DNA from: an uncultured Clostridiaceae bacterium | GTDB taxonomy: Bacteria; Bacillota; Clostridia; TANB77; CAG-465 | Direction of reading: 5' to 3' | Length of the DNA: 64,000 bases | Assembly (NCBI GenBank): GCA_947381905.1 | Contig: CANCXL010000002.1 | Span: 1 to 64,000, forward strand | Shown: positions 27,264 to 34,416 of the stretch, piece by piece | How positions within the stretch are numbered: the first letter of the stretch is position 1 | Layout of the letters: each line of letters begins with the position of its first letter | Program-made: the position numbers and the translations under genes | Notes under the pieces: model-generated | What the model saw: only the letters and a program-made list of their open reading frames with translations | The model's database searches: none | What the model was told of the DNA's origin: nothing

Positions 27264-28706
27264 ATGAATAATTATTATGACGTAATTGTAGTAGGTGCTG
27301 GGCCTAGTGCTGTATTTTTAGGCTATGAAATGATTAAGAAAAACAGCAGTAAAAAGGTGCTTATTATAGAACAAGGAAAGAGTGTAGATAAGAGAAGTTG
27401 TCCTATAGAAAAGACTGGAAAATGTATACATTGTAAACCAATGTGCAATATAACATGTGGCTTTTCTGGAGCTGGAGCTTTTTCTGATGGAAAGTTATCT
27501 TTATATAATAAAGATGATGATGAGCTTCATGTTGGTGGAATTTTACATGAGTATATTGGTGTAGAAGAAACAAAGAAATTAATAGACTATACTGATGATA
27601 TATATTTAAAATTTGGTGCTGATACTCATCTTGAAGGAACAGAATACAAGAAAGAAGTAAAGGCATTATGTGCTAAAGCAAAAAAAGAGAATGTTACACT
27701 AATAGATATACCAATAAGGCATTTAGGCACAGAAAAAAGCCATGAACTTTATTTAAAGATACAAAATTACCTTTTAGAAAATGGTATTGAAATTAAATTT
27801 GAAACAGCGGTTAAAGACCTTATAGTTGAAAATAATACTATAAAGGGTGTAAAAATCCAAAAATCCATGGACTATATATCTGGTAAGGATGAGTGTGAAG
27901 AGTTATATGCTTCAAAAGTTGTTCTTGCTGTTGGACGAAAGGGCGCAAATTGGCTAGTAGATATGTGTGATAAACACAACATTCAAACAACAAGCGGAAC
28001 TGTAGATATAGGTATTAGATATGAACTTCCAGATAGTGTAATGAAAGAAGTAAATAAATATATGTATGAAGCAAAGTTTATCGGAAGGATAGGAAGATAT
28101 AAAGATAAAGTTAGAACTTTCTGTCAAAATCCTAGTGGATTTGTTTCAACGGAAGTTTATGATCATAACATTACTTTAGTTAATGGACATTCATATAAAG
28201 ATAGAAAAAGTACAAATACAAATCTTGCAATACTTGTATCTCATAACTTCAATTATCCATTTAATAAGCCAATAGAATATGGTAGAAATATAGCTACTAA
28301 TTTAAATGCAATTGGAAATGGAAATATTGTTGTACAAAGACTTGGAGATATATACAGAGGAAAGAGAACTTGGCAAGAAGAATTAGATAATAATTCAGTT
28401 GTACCAACACTTAAAAGTGCTACTCCGGGAGATTTAACATTTGCTCTTGGATATAGAACTATGACAAATATACTAGATTTCATTCAAACAATAGATAAGA
28501 TTGTTGAAGGATTTGGAGCGCCAGATAATTTGTTATATGGTCCAGAAATAAAGTTTTATAGTAATAAGGTAAAAATTACAAATGACTTTGAAACTAGTAT
28601 AAAAGGATTATATTCTATAGGTGATGGTGGCGGTATGACCCGTGGACTTATGATGGCATCATGCTCAGGAATACAAATGGCAAGAATTATAGAGGAGAAA
28701 AAGTAA
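27264..28706 (+). CDS. FAD-dependent oxidoreductase (COG2509-like)
   Basis: About 480 residues. The N-terminal Rossmann motif VVGAGPSAVFLG binds FAD, and the C-terminal SIGDGGGMTRGLMMAS is the second flavin-contact motif. A cysteine-rich patch, KTGKCIHCKPMCNITCGFSG, lies at about residues 50-68. The overall pattern is that of a widespread but uncharacterised family of FAD-dependent dehydrogenases. I chose the ATG at 27264 because AGGAGG (27248-27253) stands 10 bp upstream; an ATG at 27255 is too close to it. A DUF1653 gene follows with a 1-bp gap. Confidence 0.82.
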   Translation: MNNYYDVIVVGAGPSAVFLGYEMIKKNSSKKVLIIEQGKSVDKRSCPIEKTGKCIHCKPMCNITCGFSGAGAFSDGKLSLYNKDDDELHVGGILHEYIGVEETKKLIDYTDDIYLKFGADTHLEGTEYKKEVKALCAKAKKENVTLIDIPIRHLGTEKSHELYLKIQNYLLENGIEIKFETAVKDLIVENNTIKGVKIQKSMDYISGKDECEELYASKVVLAVGRKGANWLVDMCDKHNIQTTSGTVDIGIRYELPDSVMKEVNKYMYEAKFIGRIGRYKDKVRTFCQNPSGFVSTEVYDHNITLVNGHSYKDRKSTNTNLAILVSHNFNYPFNKPIEYGRNIATNLNAIGNGNIVVQRLGDIYRGKRTWQEELDNNSVVPTLKSATPGDLTFALGYRTMTNILDFIQTIDKIVEGFGAPDNLLYGPEIKFYSNKVKITNDFETSIKGLYSIGDGGGMTRGLMMASCSGIQMARIIEEKK

Positions 28707-28707
28707 T

Positions 28708-28944
28708 ATGATGGATGTACAAGTAGGAAAAAAATATCAACATTTTAAAGGACATATAGTTGAGGTTATTGCAATAGGTACTAATACAGAAACAATGGAG
28801 GAAATGGTTGTATATAGACATTTAGCTCAAGATAGAATCTGGATTAGACCCCTTGAAATGTTTGCAGATACTACAGAGGACGTAAGTACAAGAAAAGACA
28901 ATGTAACAGGTCAAAAAACAAGATTTGTTATATACAATGGGTAA
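28708..28944 (+). CDS. DUF1653 small protein
   Basis: 78 residues, matching DUF1653 in its core: VGKKYQHFKGHIVEVI, then EEMVVYRHL and RIWIRPLEMF. The fold is a small beta barrel of unknown function, common in Firmicutes and often beside metabolic enzymes. It begins 1 bp after the FAD gene's stop and uses GAGGAG inside that gene as ribosome site. A terminator hairpin overlaps its stop codon. Confidence 0.82.
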   Translation: MMDVQVGKKYQHFKGHIVEVIAIGTNTETMEEMVVYRHLAQDRIWIRPLEMFADTTEDVSTRKDNVTGQKTRFVIYNG

Positions 28945-28966
28945 GATTAAAAAATCTTACCTTTTA
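28940..28966 (+). terminator. Rho-independent terminator overlapping DUF1653 stop
   Basis: GGTAAGAT pairs with ATCTTACC around a short A-rich loop, then TTTT. Confidence 0.8.
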
Positions 28967-28992
28967 CATTTTTTAGTTAGGAGGAAAAAAGT

Positions 28993-29595
28993 ATGAAGAT
29001 AATAATGGCAACAAATAATGCTGGAAAAATTAAAGAATTAAAAGAAATGTTAGAAGACTATGAAGTTATATCTCAAAAAGAAGCTGGAATAGAAGATTTA
29101 AATGTAGATGAAAATGGAATGACTTTTGAGGAAAATGCAATAATAAAAGCAAAATCTATTAAAGATTTAATAAAAGATGATTCAATAATTATTGCAGAAG
29201 ATACAGGAATATGTATTGAATGCTTAGGAGGATATCCTGGTGTAAAGAGTAAGAGAGCACCTGGTGAAGAACTCGGAAGAGAAGTAAATGATTTTGAAAG
29301 AAATGATTTTTATATAAAAAAGGTTGGAGAAAATAATAATAGAACTATTATTTGGCAAACAGCAGTAGCACTAATTGAAAAAGATGGAAGTGTTAGAACT
29401 TTCATTGGAGAAGTAAAAGGAGAAATTCCTAAGGTTCAAAGAGGTGAAGAAGGATTTGGATTTGATCCTATATTTTTCATACCAGAAGAAAATAAAACAT
29501 TAGCTCAAATGAATTTTGAAGAAAAGTCAAACTATAGCGCAAGAAAAAGAGCAATTGAAAAGTTAGTGAAATATTTAAGAGAAAAAAATAAATAA
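28993..29595 (+). CDS. rdgB: dITP/XTP pyrophosphatase (HAM1/RdgB family)
   Basis: 200 residues; hydrolyses dITP, XTP and ITP to keep non-canonical purines out of DNA and RNA. Motifs: IIMATNNAGKIKELKEML at the N-terminus, FEENAIIKAK, AEDTGICIECLGGYPGVKSKR (in two parts around the catalytic Asp), GFGFDPIFF and SARKRAI. Length matches the family. AGGAGGAAAAAAGT precedes the ATG. Confidence 0.94.
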   Translation: MKIIMATNNAGKIKELKEMLEDYEVISQKEAGIEDLNVDENGMTFEENAIIKAKSIKDLIKDDSIIIAEDTGICIECLGGYPGVKSKRAPGEELGREVNDFERNDFYIKKVGENNNRTIIWQTAVALIEKDGSVRTFIGEVKGEIPKVQRGEEGFGFDPIFFIPEENKTLAQMNFEEKSNYSARKRAIEKLVKYLREKNK

Positions 29596-29664
29596 ATTTG
29601 TAAAATTGTTTTGCATTTTTTCTCTTTATGGTATACTAAAAATGATATGATATGGAGGATATGT

Positions 29665-30876
29665 ATGAATAATAAAAAAGGTTTATCAAAAATAGCTTTA
29701 ATTTTAATAATTGTAATTATATTAGTAGTAATTGCTGTTGGAACTGTTGTAACTATAACATTGATACAAAAAAATAATAAACCACCTGTAGAGGTAGAAC
29801 TATATGAGGAGTATGCAGAAGGTGAAGGCTTTATAAATGATGAGGATTTAGTAAAGGATAAATACACACCTCTTGCAAGTGGTCTAAAAGAATATAAGAA
29901 TGATGAGCTAGGAATTAGATTTGGATATATTGATGGCTTGAGTACACCAGAAGATGAACAATTAGAAGATGGTACTTATATTTCTACAATGGAGGACGAG
30001 AAAACTGGTACAGTTGTTGAGTTAAGAGTAGGAAAAATAGATGTATCTCAAACAGATATTGATCATGTTCAAAAGCAAAAAGAGTCTTTAACTAAAGAGC
30101 TAATTAAGGCCGAAACAAAAGTGGTTATAGAAGAAGTTGATGGAAAAGAAGTTGAAAAGACAATTGTTCCAGAAAAAGTATCAGATATAACTGCGACTAA
30201 TTCATTATTTGCAAATCAACTTGCAGTAAGACTTGGTTATACAGAAAAAGGAAAACAAGCAACTAGAATTCTTACAATAAAGAACAACTATGTTTTCTCG
30301 TTAACATACAAAGCAGAAAAAGATAAATATAGTACAGTAGAAGAAAATAAAGTATTTAATAGTTTTGAATTTATATCTAAAATCGATGAGGTTGAAAAGA
30401 GTGAACTTAACACTGTAACAATTAATGACAAAGAATATACTCTACCTATTAAACAAACACAAATGGATGGTCTTGTTATAGATAGTAAATATTCTGTACA
30501 AAAAATCCAACCAAACTATTTTACAATTGTATCATTATATGAACTACAAGATCCAAAATATAGTGCATATGTATACAATGCAAAAGCAAGTATGAGTGAA
30601 ATAGGGGACGGATACGTAACAGCTATATCTACAGATATTAATAGAGGAGGAAACATTAAGATATATAAAGGTATAGAAATTGGTACTTCATATAAAAACG
30701 TAAAAGATTTACTTGGAAGTCCATCAAGACAATATATATCTGAAGATGATTCTACTTTAACAAACATTTATCAAATAGAAGATATTACTATACAATTGAA
30801 ATTTAGAAATGATGATATGTCTAAACCAGATGATTCATCTAAAGTTGTTTCAATTCTTGTAAAAGTTGCAAGATAA
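29665..30876 (+). CDS. Membrane-anchored extracytoplasmic protein of unknown function
   Basis: About 403 residues. One N-terminal membrane helix (about 10-33) is followed by a hydrophilic, lysine/glutamate-rich exterior. The C-terminal GIEIGTSYKNVKDLLGSPS resembles SmpA/OmlA-like modules. I placed the start at the ATG at 29665, behind GGAGG at about 29654; an upstream ATG extends the frame 18 codons but overlaps the likely promoter (TATACT at 29632-29637). No function recognised. Confidence 0.72.
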   Translation: MNNKKGLSKIALILIIVIILVVIAVGTVVTITLIQKNNKPPVEVELYEEYAEGEGFINDEDLVKDKYTPLASGLKEYKNDELGIRFGYIDGLSTPEDEQLEDGTYISTMEDEKTGTVVELRVGKIDVSQTDIDHVQKQKESLTKELIKAETKVVIEEVDGKEVEKTIVPEKVSDITATNSLFANQLAVRLGYTEKGKQATRILTIKNNYVFSLTYKAEKDKYSTVEENKVFNSFEFISKIDEVEKSELNTVTINDKEYTLPIKQTQMDGLVIDSKYSVQKIQPNYFTIVSLYELQDPKYSAYVYNAKASMSEIGDGYVTAISTDINRGGNIKIYKGIEIGTSYKNVKDLLGSPSRQYISEDDSTLTNIYQIEDITIQLKFRNDDMSKPDDSSKVVSILVKVAR

Positions 30877-30896
30877 AAAAATATAAATTAATATTA

Positions 30897-30934
30897 AAGA
30901 AGAATATGATTTTACAGTCATATTCTTCTTTTTT
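30897..30934 (+). terminator. Rho-independent terminator
   Basis: AAGAAGAATATGA pairs with TCATATTCTTCTT around an 8-nt loop, followed by TTTT. Confidence 0.88.
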
Positions 30935-30971
30935 CTGTAGTATTATGATATAATCAAGACGAGGTAAAATT

Positions 30972-31784
30972 ATGGAAAAGATAGCAATAATATCAGATGT
31001 GCATGGAAATTATACAGCACTACAAGAAGTTTTAAATGATATAGAAAAAAGAGGAATAAAAAGAATTTTTTGCTTAGGCGATATGCTTGTTAAATGCTCA
31101 AGTCCTAAAAAATGTGTAGAAACAATACTTAATAGATGTGAGGTTGTTCTTATGGGAAATTGCGAGTCTAGAGCAACAATTACTCAACTTACAGATGAAC
31201 ATGCTTGGAATGGAAATATGTTATCTAAAGAGCTCTTTGATAAAGTAAGTAAATTACCACTTTCATATGACTTTTATATCAGCGGTTTAAGAGTAAGACT
31301 AATGCACGCATCTCCATTTTCAATACATGAAAAATCATATTATTGGGATATGACAGAAGGCTTTGATAAAAGAGCTATAAAGATGTTTGAAAATACAGAG
31401 TATCTAAATAATATAGGTCAAGATACACCAGATGTTGTAATATTTGGGCATATACATAGACCGTTTGCATATAGATCAAGACCTAATAAAAAATTACTAA
31501 TAAATCCAGGAGCTGTTTCAAATACAAGCGAAATAATAAATATTAATGGGAAAGACTATACTTATGGTTCGTATATTATTTTAGAGGGAGAATTTAATTC
31601 TAAAGAGATTAGTTCTTTTTCATATGAGTTTGTAAAATTTTCATATGATAATGAAAAAGAAGCAAGAAATATTTTAGAAACAGATATGCCAAATAAAGAG
31701 GCTTCTGCAGAAGAGATACTTACAGGAAAATATTTCGATAGGAAAAAATTAAATCAGGAGGCAGCAGCACAGTGGAAAAAATAG
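30972..31784 (+). CDS. Calcineurin-like metallophosphatase (YfcE/MJ0936 type), copy 1
   Basis: 270 residues. Metallophosphoesterase motifs in order: IISDVHGNYTAL (D-x-H), FCLGDML (GD), MGNCES (GN-[HC]), LMHASP, IFGHIHRPF (GH-x-H). The family hydrolyses phosphodiesters with two metal ions; the substrate is unknown. The normal GNHD is replaced by GNCE in both copies. Overlaps the following paralogue by 13 bp, which implies a tandem duplication and translational coupling. Confidence 0.87.
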   Translation: MEKIAIISDVHGNYTALQEVLNDIEKRGIKRIFCLGDMLVKCSSPKKCVETILNRCEVVLMGNCESRATITQLTDEHAWNGNMLSKELFDKVSKLPLSYDFYISGLRVRLMHASPFSIHEKSYYWDMTEGFDKRAIKMFENTEYLNNIGQDTPDVVIFGHIHRPFAYRSRPNKKLLINPGAVSNTSEIININGKDYTYGSYIILEGEFNSKEISSFSYEFVKFSYDNEKEARNILETDMPNKEASAEEILTGKYFDRKKLNQEAAAQWKK

Positions 31785-32539
31785 CAATTATTTCAGACAT
31801 TCATGGATGTACAATTACATTAAATAAGGTTTTAGAAGATATAAAATGTAAAGGAATAAAAAGAATTTTCTGTTTAGGAGATTTGGTTGCAAAAGGAACT
31901 GAACCTAAAAGATCTATTGAACTAATTAGAGAAAATTGTGAAATAGTAATAAAAGGAAATTGTGATGATGTTATATCAAATTATCCTGAAACAGAGGAAC
32001 ATCTATGGAATAAAGAAAAGATAGGAAAAGAAAATGTAGATTACTTAAATAGTCTACCACTTTCATATGATTTTTACATGAGTGGATTAAAGATAAGACT
32101 TATTCATGCAACTTCTAATTCACTATATAGTTCTATTAATTACTATGATATAGATGAAAGTATGTTAAATAAGATAGAAGATTTGTTTAAAAATAGTGAA
32201 GAGTTTAAAAATCAAGGAAAAAAAGAACCAGATATAGTAATTTTTGGACATATTCATTCTCCATTTGTATATAGACTAAATAATAAAATTGCAATTAATT
32301 CTAGTAGTGTATCTAATGCTTGTGATATCATAGAAAAAGATGGTAAAAAATATATGTATACATCATACTTAATTATTGGTGGTGATTATGATAAAAAAGA
32401 ACAAAGTACAATATCATTTAAGTATGTAAAGATCCCATATGATTATGAAAAAGAAATAGAAGCGTTACAAAAATCAGATATGCCAAATAAAGAAATGGCA
32501 ATTGAGGAGATAAAAACAGGAGTATATGTAAAAAGATAG
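31772..32539 (+). CDS. Calcineurin-like metallophosphatase, copy 2
   Basis: 255 residues, a paralogue of the previous gene: IISDIHGCTITL, FCLGDLVAKG, KGNCDDV, LIHATS, IFGHIHSPF. The start is a GTG at 31772, ten bases after an AGGAGG that lies inside the upstream gene. The 13-bp overlap supports coupled translation. Substrate unknown. Confidence 0.86.
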   Translation: MEKIAIISDIHGCTITLNKVLEDIKCKGIKRIFCLGDLVAKGTEPKRSIELIRENCEIVIKGNCDDVISNYPETEEHLWNKEKIGKENVDYLNSLPLSYDFYMSGLKIRLIHATSNSLYSSINYYDIDESMLNKIEDLFKNSEEFKNQGKKEPDIVIFGHIHSPFVYRLNNKIAINSSSVSNACDIIEKDGKKYMYTSYLIIGGDYDKKEQSTISFKYVKIPYDYEKEIEALQKSDMPNKEMAIEEIKTGVYVKR

Positions 32540-32550
32540 GGGAATTTGAT

Positions 32551-32889
32551 ATGGAAAATAAATATAAATTAGTTATAAATTCGGCAATAAAAATATTAAA
32601 TAGTTTTATTATGTTTTTTGGATTATGCTTTGCAATAGTTGTATATTTAAATGTTAAAATAAATATATCTAAAATATGGAATATATGCTTTTTAATACCA
32701 ATGCTTGTTTTAGCTCTTGCAAGTGTTATACAGCTTGTTATATGCTTTTGGCGTGTGGGAAAAATAAATGGTAGTGAAGAAAGAGTAGCAAAGAGAAAAT
32801 CTTGTTTGATATTTTCATCATGTATAACTTTTTTTGTATTTTTATCTAACTTTATTTCATATATTATTTTTTCTATTATTATTTTATAA
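32551..32889 (+). CDS. Small membrane protein, three predicted helices
   Basis: 112 residues with hydrophobic segments at about 13-31, 43-65 and 86-110, and a basic loop (EERVAKRK) between the last two. It begins 11 bp after the second phosphoesterase and is probably its operon partner. No family recognised. Confidence 0.65.
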   Translation: MENKYKLVINSAIKILNSFIMFFGLCFAIVVYLNVKINISKIWNICFLIPMLVLALASVIQLVICFWRVGKINGSEERVAKRKSCLIFSSCITFFVFLSNFISYIIFSIIIL

Positions 32890-32894
32890 AAAAT

Positions 32895-32979
32895 AAAAAA
32901 GTAAAGGGAGGTTATAAAAACCTCCTTTTACGATACAACATAAGTATATAGGTATTAAAAAAGCCATTTTCCTATATAC
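32895..32979 (-). ncRNA. Tandem small RNA copy A (new family candidate)
   Basis: Minus-strand unit of about 85 nt. Promoter: TTGTAA (plus-strand 33009-33014), 17-bp spacer, TATACT (32986-32991). The predicted RNA begins at a hairpin: GTATATAGG (minus strand, 32979-32971) pairs with CCTATATAC (32952-32944), the loop containing AATGGC and a U run. A 12-19 nt linker leads to a terminator: GTAAAAGGAGG (32931-32921) pairs with CCTCCCTTTAC (32911-32901), then TTTTTT. Shares its loop sequence with copy D. Confidence 0.78.
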
Positions 32980-33018
32980 ATTTATAGTATAACACGATTA
33001 TTATAATTTTACAATACA

Positions 33019-33117
33019 AATAGCTTAAGATTTATCTTAAGCTATTACTAAATAAACATTTAGCTTGGATTACGAAGTAGCCTTTTCAAGAATTATCTCT
33101 AGGGCGCCTTAGAATCG
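33019..33117 (-). repeat. 99-nt structured element X, copy 1
   Basis: 96 of 99 positions match 33252-33350. On the minus strand it holds GGCGCCC, a small TTCG-loop hairpin, a CTAAAT/ATTTAG hairpin and a terminal stem AATAGCTTAAGA with its complement. It lies between the terminator of small RNA B and the promoter of small RNA A. Strand is inferred from its setting. Not recognised as any known RNA. Confidence 0.7.
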
Positions 33118-33125
33118 CTATTTTC

Positions 33126-33211
33126 AAAAAGTAAAAGGAGGTTTTTATAACCTCCTTTTACGTCATACTACAAAGATATATAGGTCTATAAAAACCCATT
33201 CCCTATATATC
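33126..33211 (-). ncRNA. Tandem small RNA copy B
   Basis: Promoter: TTGAAA (plus-strand 33241-33246), 17-bp spacer, TATACT (33218-33223). The RNA starts at the hairpin GATATATAGG (33211-33202) with CCTATATATC (33184-33175), loop containing AATGGG and a U run, followed by the terminator stem GTAAAAGGAGG/CCTCCTTTTAC (33161-33131) and TTTTT. Loop type shared with copy C. Confidence 0.8.
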
Positions 33212-33251
33212 AATTATAGTATAACATAAATTAGATGTATTTTCAATATAA

Positions 33252-33350
33252 AATAGCTTAAGATTTCTCTTAAGCTATTACTAAATAAACATTTAGCTTG
33301 GACTACGAAGCAGCCTTTTCAAGAATTATCTCTAGGGCGCCTTAGAATCG
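33252..33350 (-). repeat. 99-nt structured element X, copy 2
   Basis: Partner of 33019-33117. It differs at three positions, one in a hairpin loop and one that keeps a G-U pair in the TTCG hairpin. It lies 53 nt downstream of the 59-codon gene on the minus strand and may form the 3' end of that mRNA, its last hairpin being followed by a short T-rich run. Confidence 0.7.
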
Positions 33351-33402
33351 ATTTTTATAATGCATAAACATTGAGTCTAAACCTTGTTAATTTAATTAAA
33401 AT

Positions 33403-33582
33403 CTAGTTAAAATAGTTTCTAATTCTGTTGAGTGCATTTTTGGTTATCCACTCAAAATGCTGAGAATTAACATCGTCTGGCAAATCTTCTATGAAATCAT
33501 CTAAAGATTTCCAGATTTCATTAACAATTACTAAGATTCCTTCGCATGGGTTTGCGTCAGAATCATTTTTGTAGTATGTCAT
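33403..33582 (-). CDS. Small 59-residue protein of unknown function
   Basis: ATG at plus-strand 33582-33580 and TAG at 33405-33403. GGAGG stands upstream at the normal distance. The protein begins MTYYKNDSDANPCEGIL, has an amphipathic middle (VIVNEIWKSLDDFIEDLP) and ends ALNRIRNYFN; it is soluble and somewhat acidic. Its start region lies in the loop of a 14-bp stem formed by 33552-33565 and 33601-33614. It is the only apparent gene within the small-RNA cluster. No family recognised. Confidence 0.65.
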   Translation of the reverse strand: MTYYKNDSDANPCEGILVIVNEIWKSLDDFIEDLPDDVNSQHFEWITKNALNRIRNYFN

Positions 33583-33614
33583 TTTTATTCCTCCAAGTTC
33601 TGATTCTAACGCAA
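33552..33614 (-). promoter_or_regulatory. Stem-loop enclosing the ribosome site and start of the 59-codon gene
   Basis: In the minus-strand mRNA, TTGCGTTAGAATCA (33614-33601) can pair with TGATTCTGACGCAA (33565-33552). All 14 positions pair, one of them as G-U. The 35-nt loop contains GGAGG and the ATG; the 3' half of the stem is coding sequence (codons 6-10). This could control translation or mRNA stability. The rest of 33615-33770 is plain AT-rich sequence with a likely promoter containing TATAAT on the minus strand near 33700. Confidence 0.62.
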
Positions 33615-33775
33615 GTATATGCTAGTTTGTATATTAATTGTTCTAGATATTTCTTAAAAATTATTTTATAAAATATAAAACATATAACTTAACTATATTA
33701 TATCACAATTTACATAAAATTTAAAGCTTTGGATTATTTCATGAAAAATATTGAAATATAATTTAATTTGTATAT

Positions 33776-33860
33776 AAAAAAGTAGAAGGAGATTATAAAA
33801 ATCTCCTTCTATGATACATAAAAGATATATAGGTCTATAAAATCCCATTTCCCATATATC
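33776..33860 (-). ncRNA. Tandem small RNA copy C
   Basis: Promoter: TTGAAA (plus-strand 33890-33895), 17-bp spacer, TATAAC (33867-33872). Hairpin GATATATGGG (33860-33851) with CCTATATATC (33833-33824); terminator stem TAGAAGGAGA/TCTCCTTCTA (33811-33783) followed by TTTTTT. The changes in the terminator stem relative to the other copies are compensatory (C replaced by T and the partner G by A), so pairing is kept. Confidence 0.78.
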
Positions 33861-33898
33861 AATTATGTTATAGCATAAATATAACTAATTTTCAACAT

Positions 33899-33946
33899 AA
33901 GTGACACATGTATAAAAAAGTAAAGTGACACATATATAAAAAAGTA
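33899..33946 (+). repeat. 24-bp perfect-length tandem duplication
   Basis: AAGTGACACATGTATAAAAA and four more bases at 33899-33922 are repeated at 33923-33946 with one mismatch (G to A). It sits between small RNA copies C and D and covers the end of copy D's terminator tract. Confidence 0.85.
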
Positions 33947-34021
33947 AAAGAAGATTATAAAATCTCCTTTTACGATACAACATAAGTATATAGGTATTTA
34001 AAAAGCCATTTTTCTATATAC
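33938..34021 (-). ncRNA. Tandem small RNA copy D
   Basis: Promoter: TTGAAG (plus-strand 34051-34056), 17-bp spacer, TATACT (34028-34033). Hairpin GTATATAGA (34021-34013) with CCTATATAC (33994-33986) and a loop matching copy A (AATGGC, U run). Terminator stem GTAAAAGGAGATT (33973-33961) with the region 33956-33944, then TTTTT. Confidence 0.77.
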
Positions 34022-34123
34022 ATTTATAGTATAACATTGTTTTGCTAAATCTTCAACATAAATATCTAATTGGTTTTCTTAAGATTATACATAAACATTA
34101 AAATTACATATTAATTATAATAT

Positions 34124-34146
34124 TTATCATAGTTTTTATCATAGTT
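34124..34146 (+). repeat. 11-bp direct repeat abutting hisS promoter
   Basis: TTATCATAGTT occurs at 34124-34134 and 34136-34146. The second copy runs into the -35 hexamer, so this may be a regulator site or chance in AT-rich DNA. Confidence 0.5.
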
Positions 34147-34173
34147 GACAATAAAAAATAATTATTGTATAAT
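34145..34173 (+). promoter_or_regulatory. Promoter of hisS leader transcript
   Basis: TTGACA at 34145-34150, 17-bp spacer, TATAAT at 34168-34173: a perfect consensus promoter. Confidence 0.88.
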
Positions 34174-34201
34174 ATAACCAGTTGAAAGGAGTAGAATAAA
34201 A

Positions 34202-34267
34202 ATGAATAAACAAATAAAAATAAACACATTAGCACATCATCATATTTATTCTATGTCTGCGTTATAA
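34202..34267 (+). CDS. hisS leader peptide with three consecutive His codons
   Basis: A 21-residue open frame, MNKQIKINTLAHHHIYSMSA plus Leu, starts behind AAAGGAG and ends with TAA at 34265-34267. Three CAT codons lie at 34235-34243. A terminator and then hisS follow. This arrangement fits ribosome-mediated attenuation: slow translation of His codons when charged tRNA-His is scarce should prevent termination. CACATCA at 34233-34239, overlapping the His codons, can pair with TGATGTG at 34302-34308, so a stalled ribosome would block that helix. No T-box sequence is present. The exact antiterminator is not resolved. Confidence 0.72.
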   Translation: MNKQIKINTLAHHHIYSMSAL

Positions 34268-34280
34268 TTTTAAAAATAAC

Positions 34281-34351
34281 TCAGGCATAGTTTGTTGTGC
34301 CTGATGTGTGATATAACTTACACGTAAGGCCAAAAACTTACGTGTTTTTTT
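34281..34351 (+). terminator. Attenuator hairpins and terminator of hisS leader
   Basis: A first hairpin pairs TCAGGCA (34281-34287) with TGCCTGA (34298-34304). The terminator pairs ACACGTAAG (34320-34328) with CTTACGTGT (34337-34345), followed by TTTTTTT. The first hairpin shares bases with the alternative pairing of TGATGTG to the His codons, so the two are mutually exclusive. Confidence 0.85.
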
Positions 34352-34416
34352 ATTATTATTAAAATATTGTAATAAAAAAATATTAATTATAAATTAAGAT
34401 TGAAGGAGAGATAGAA

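Noticed and set aside
32895-33860. Short peptides beginning M(A/G)F...PIYL inside small RNA copies A, B and C
   Set aside because: The frames have no properly spaced ribosome site, copy D is interrupted after three codons, and the shared residues follow from the conserved hairpin.
34270-34416. T-box for hisS
   Set aside because: No GGGTGGNACCGCG-like sequence is present; the leader has a peptide and terminator instead.
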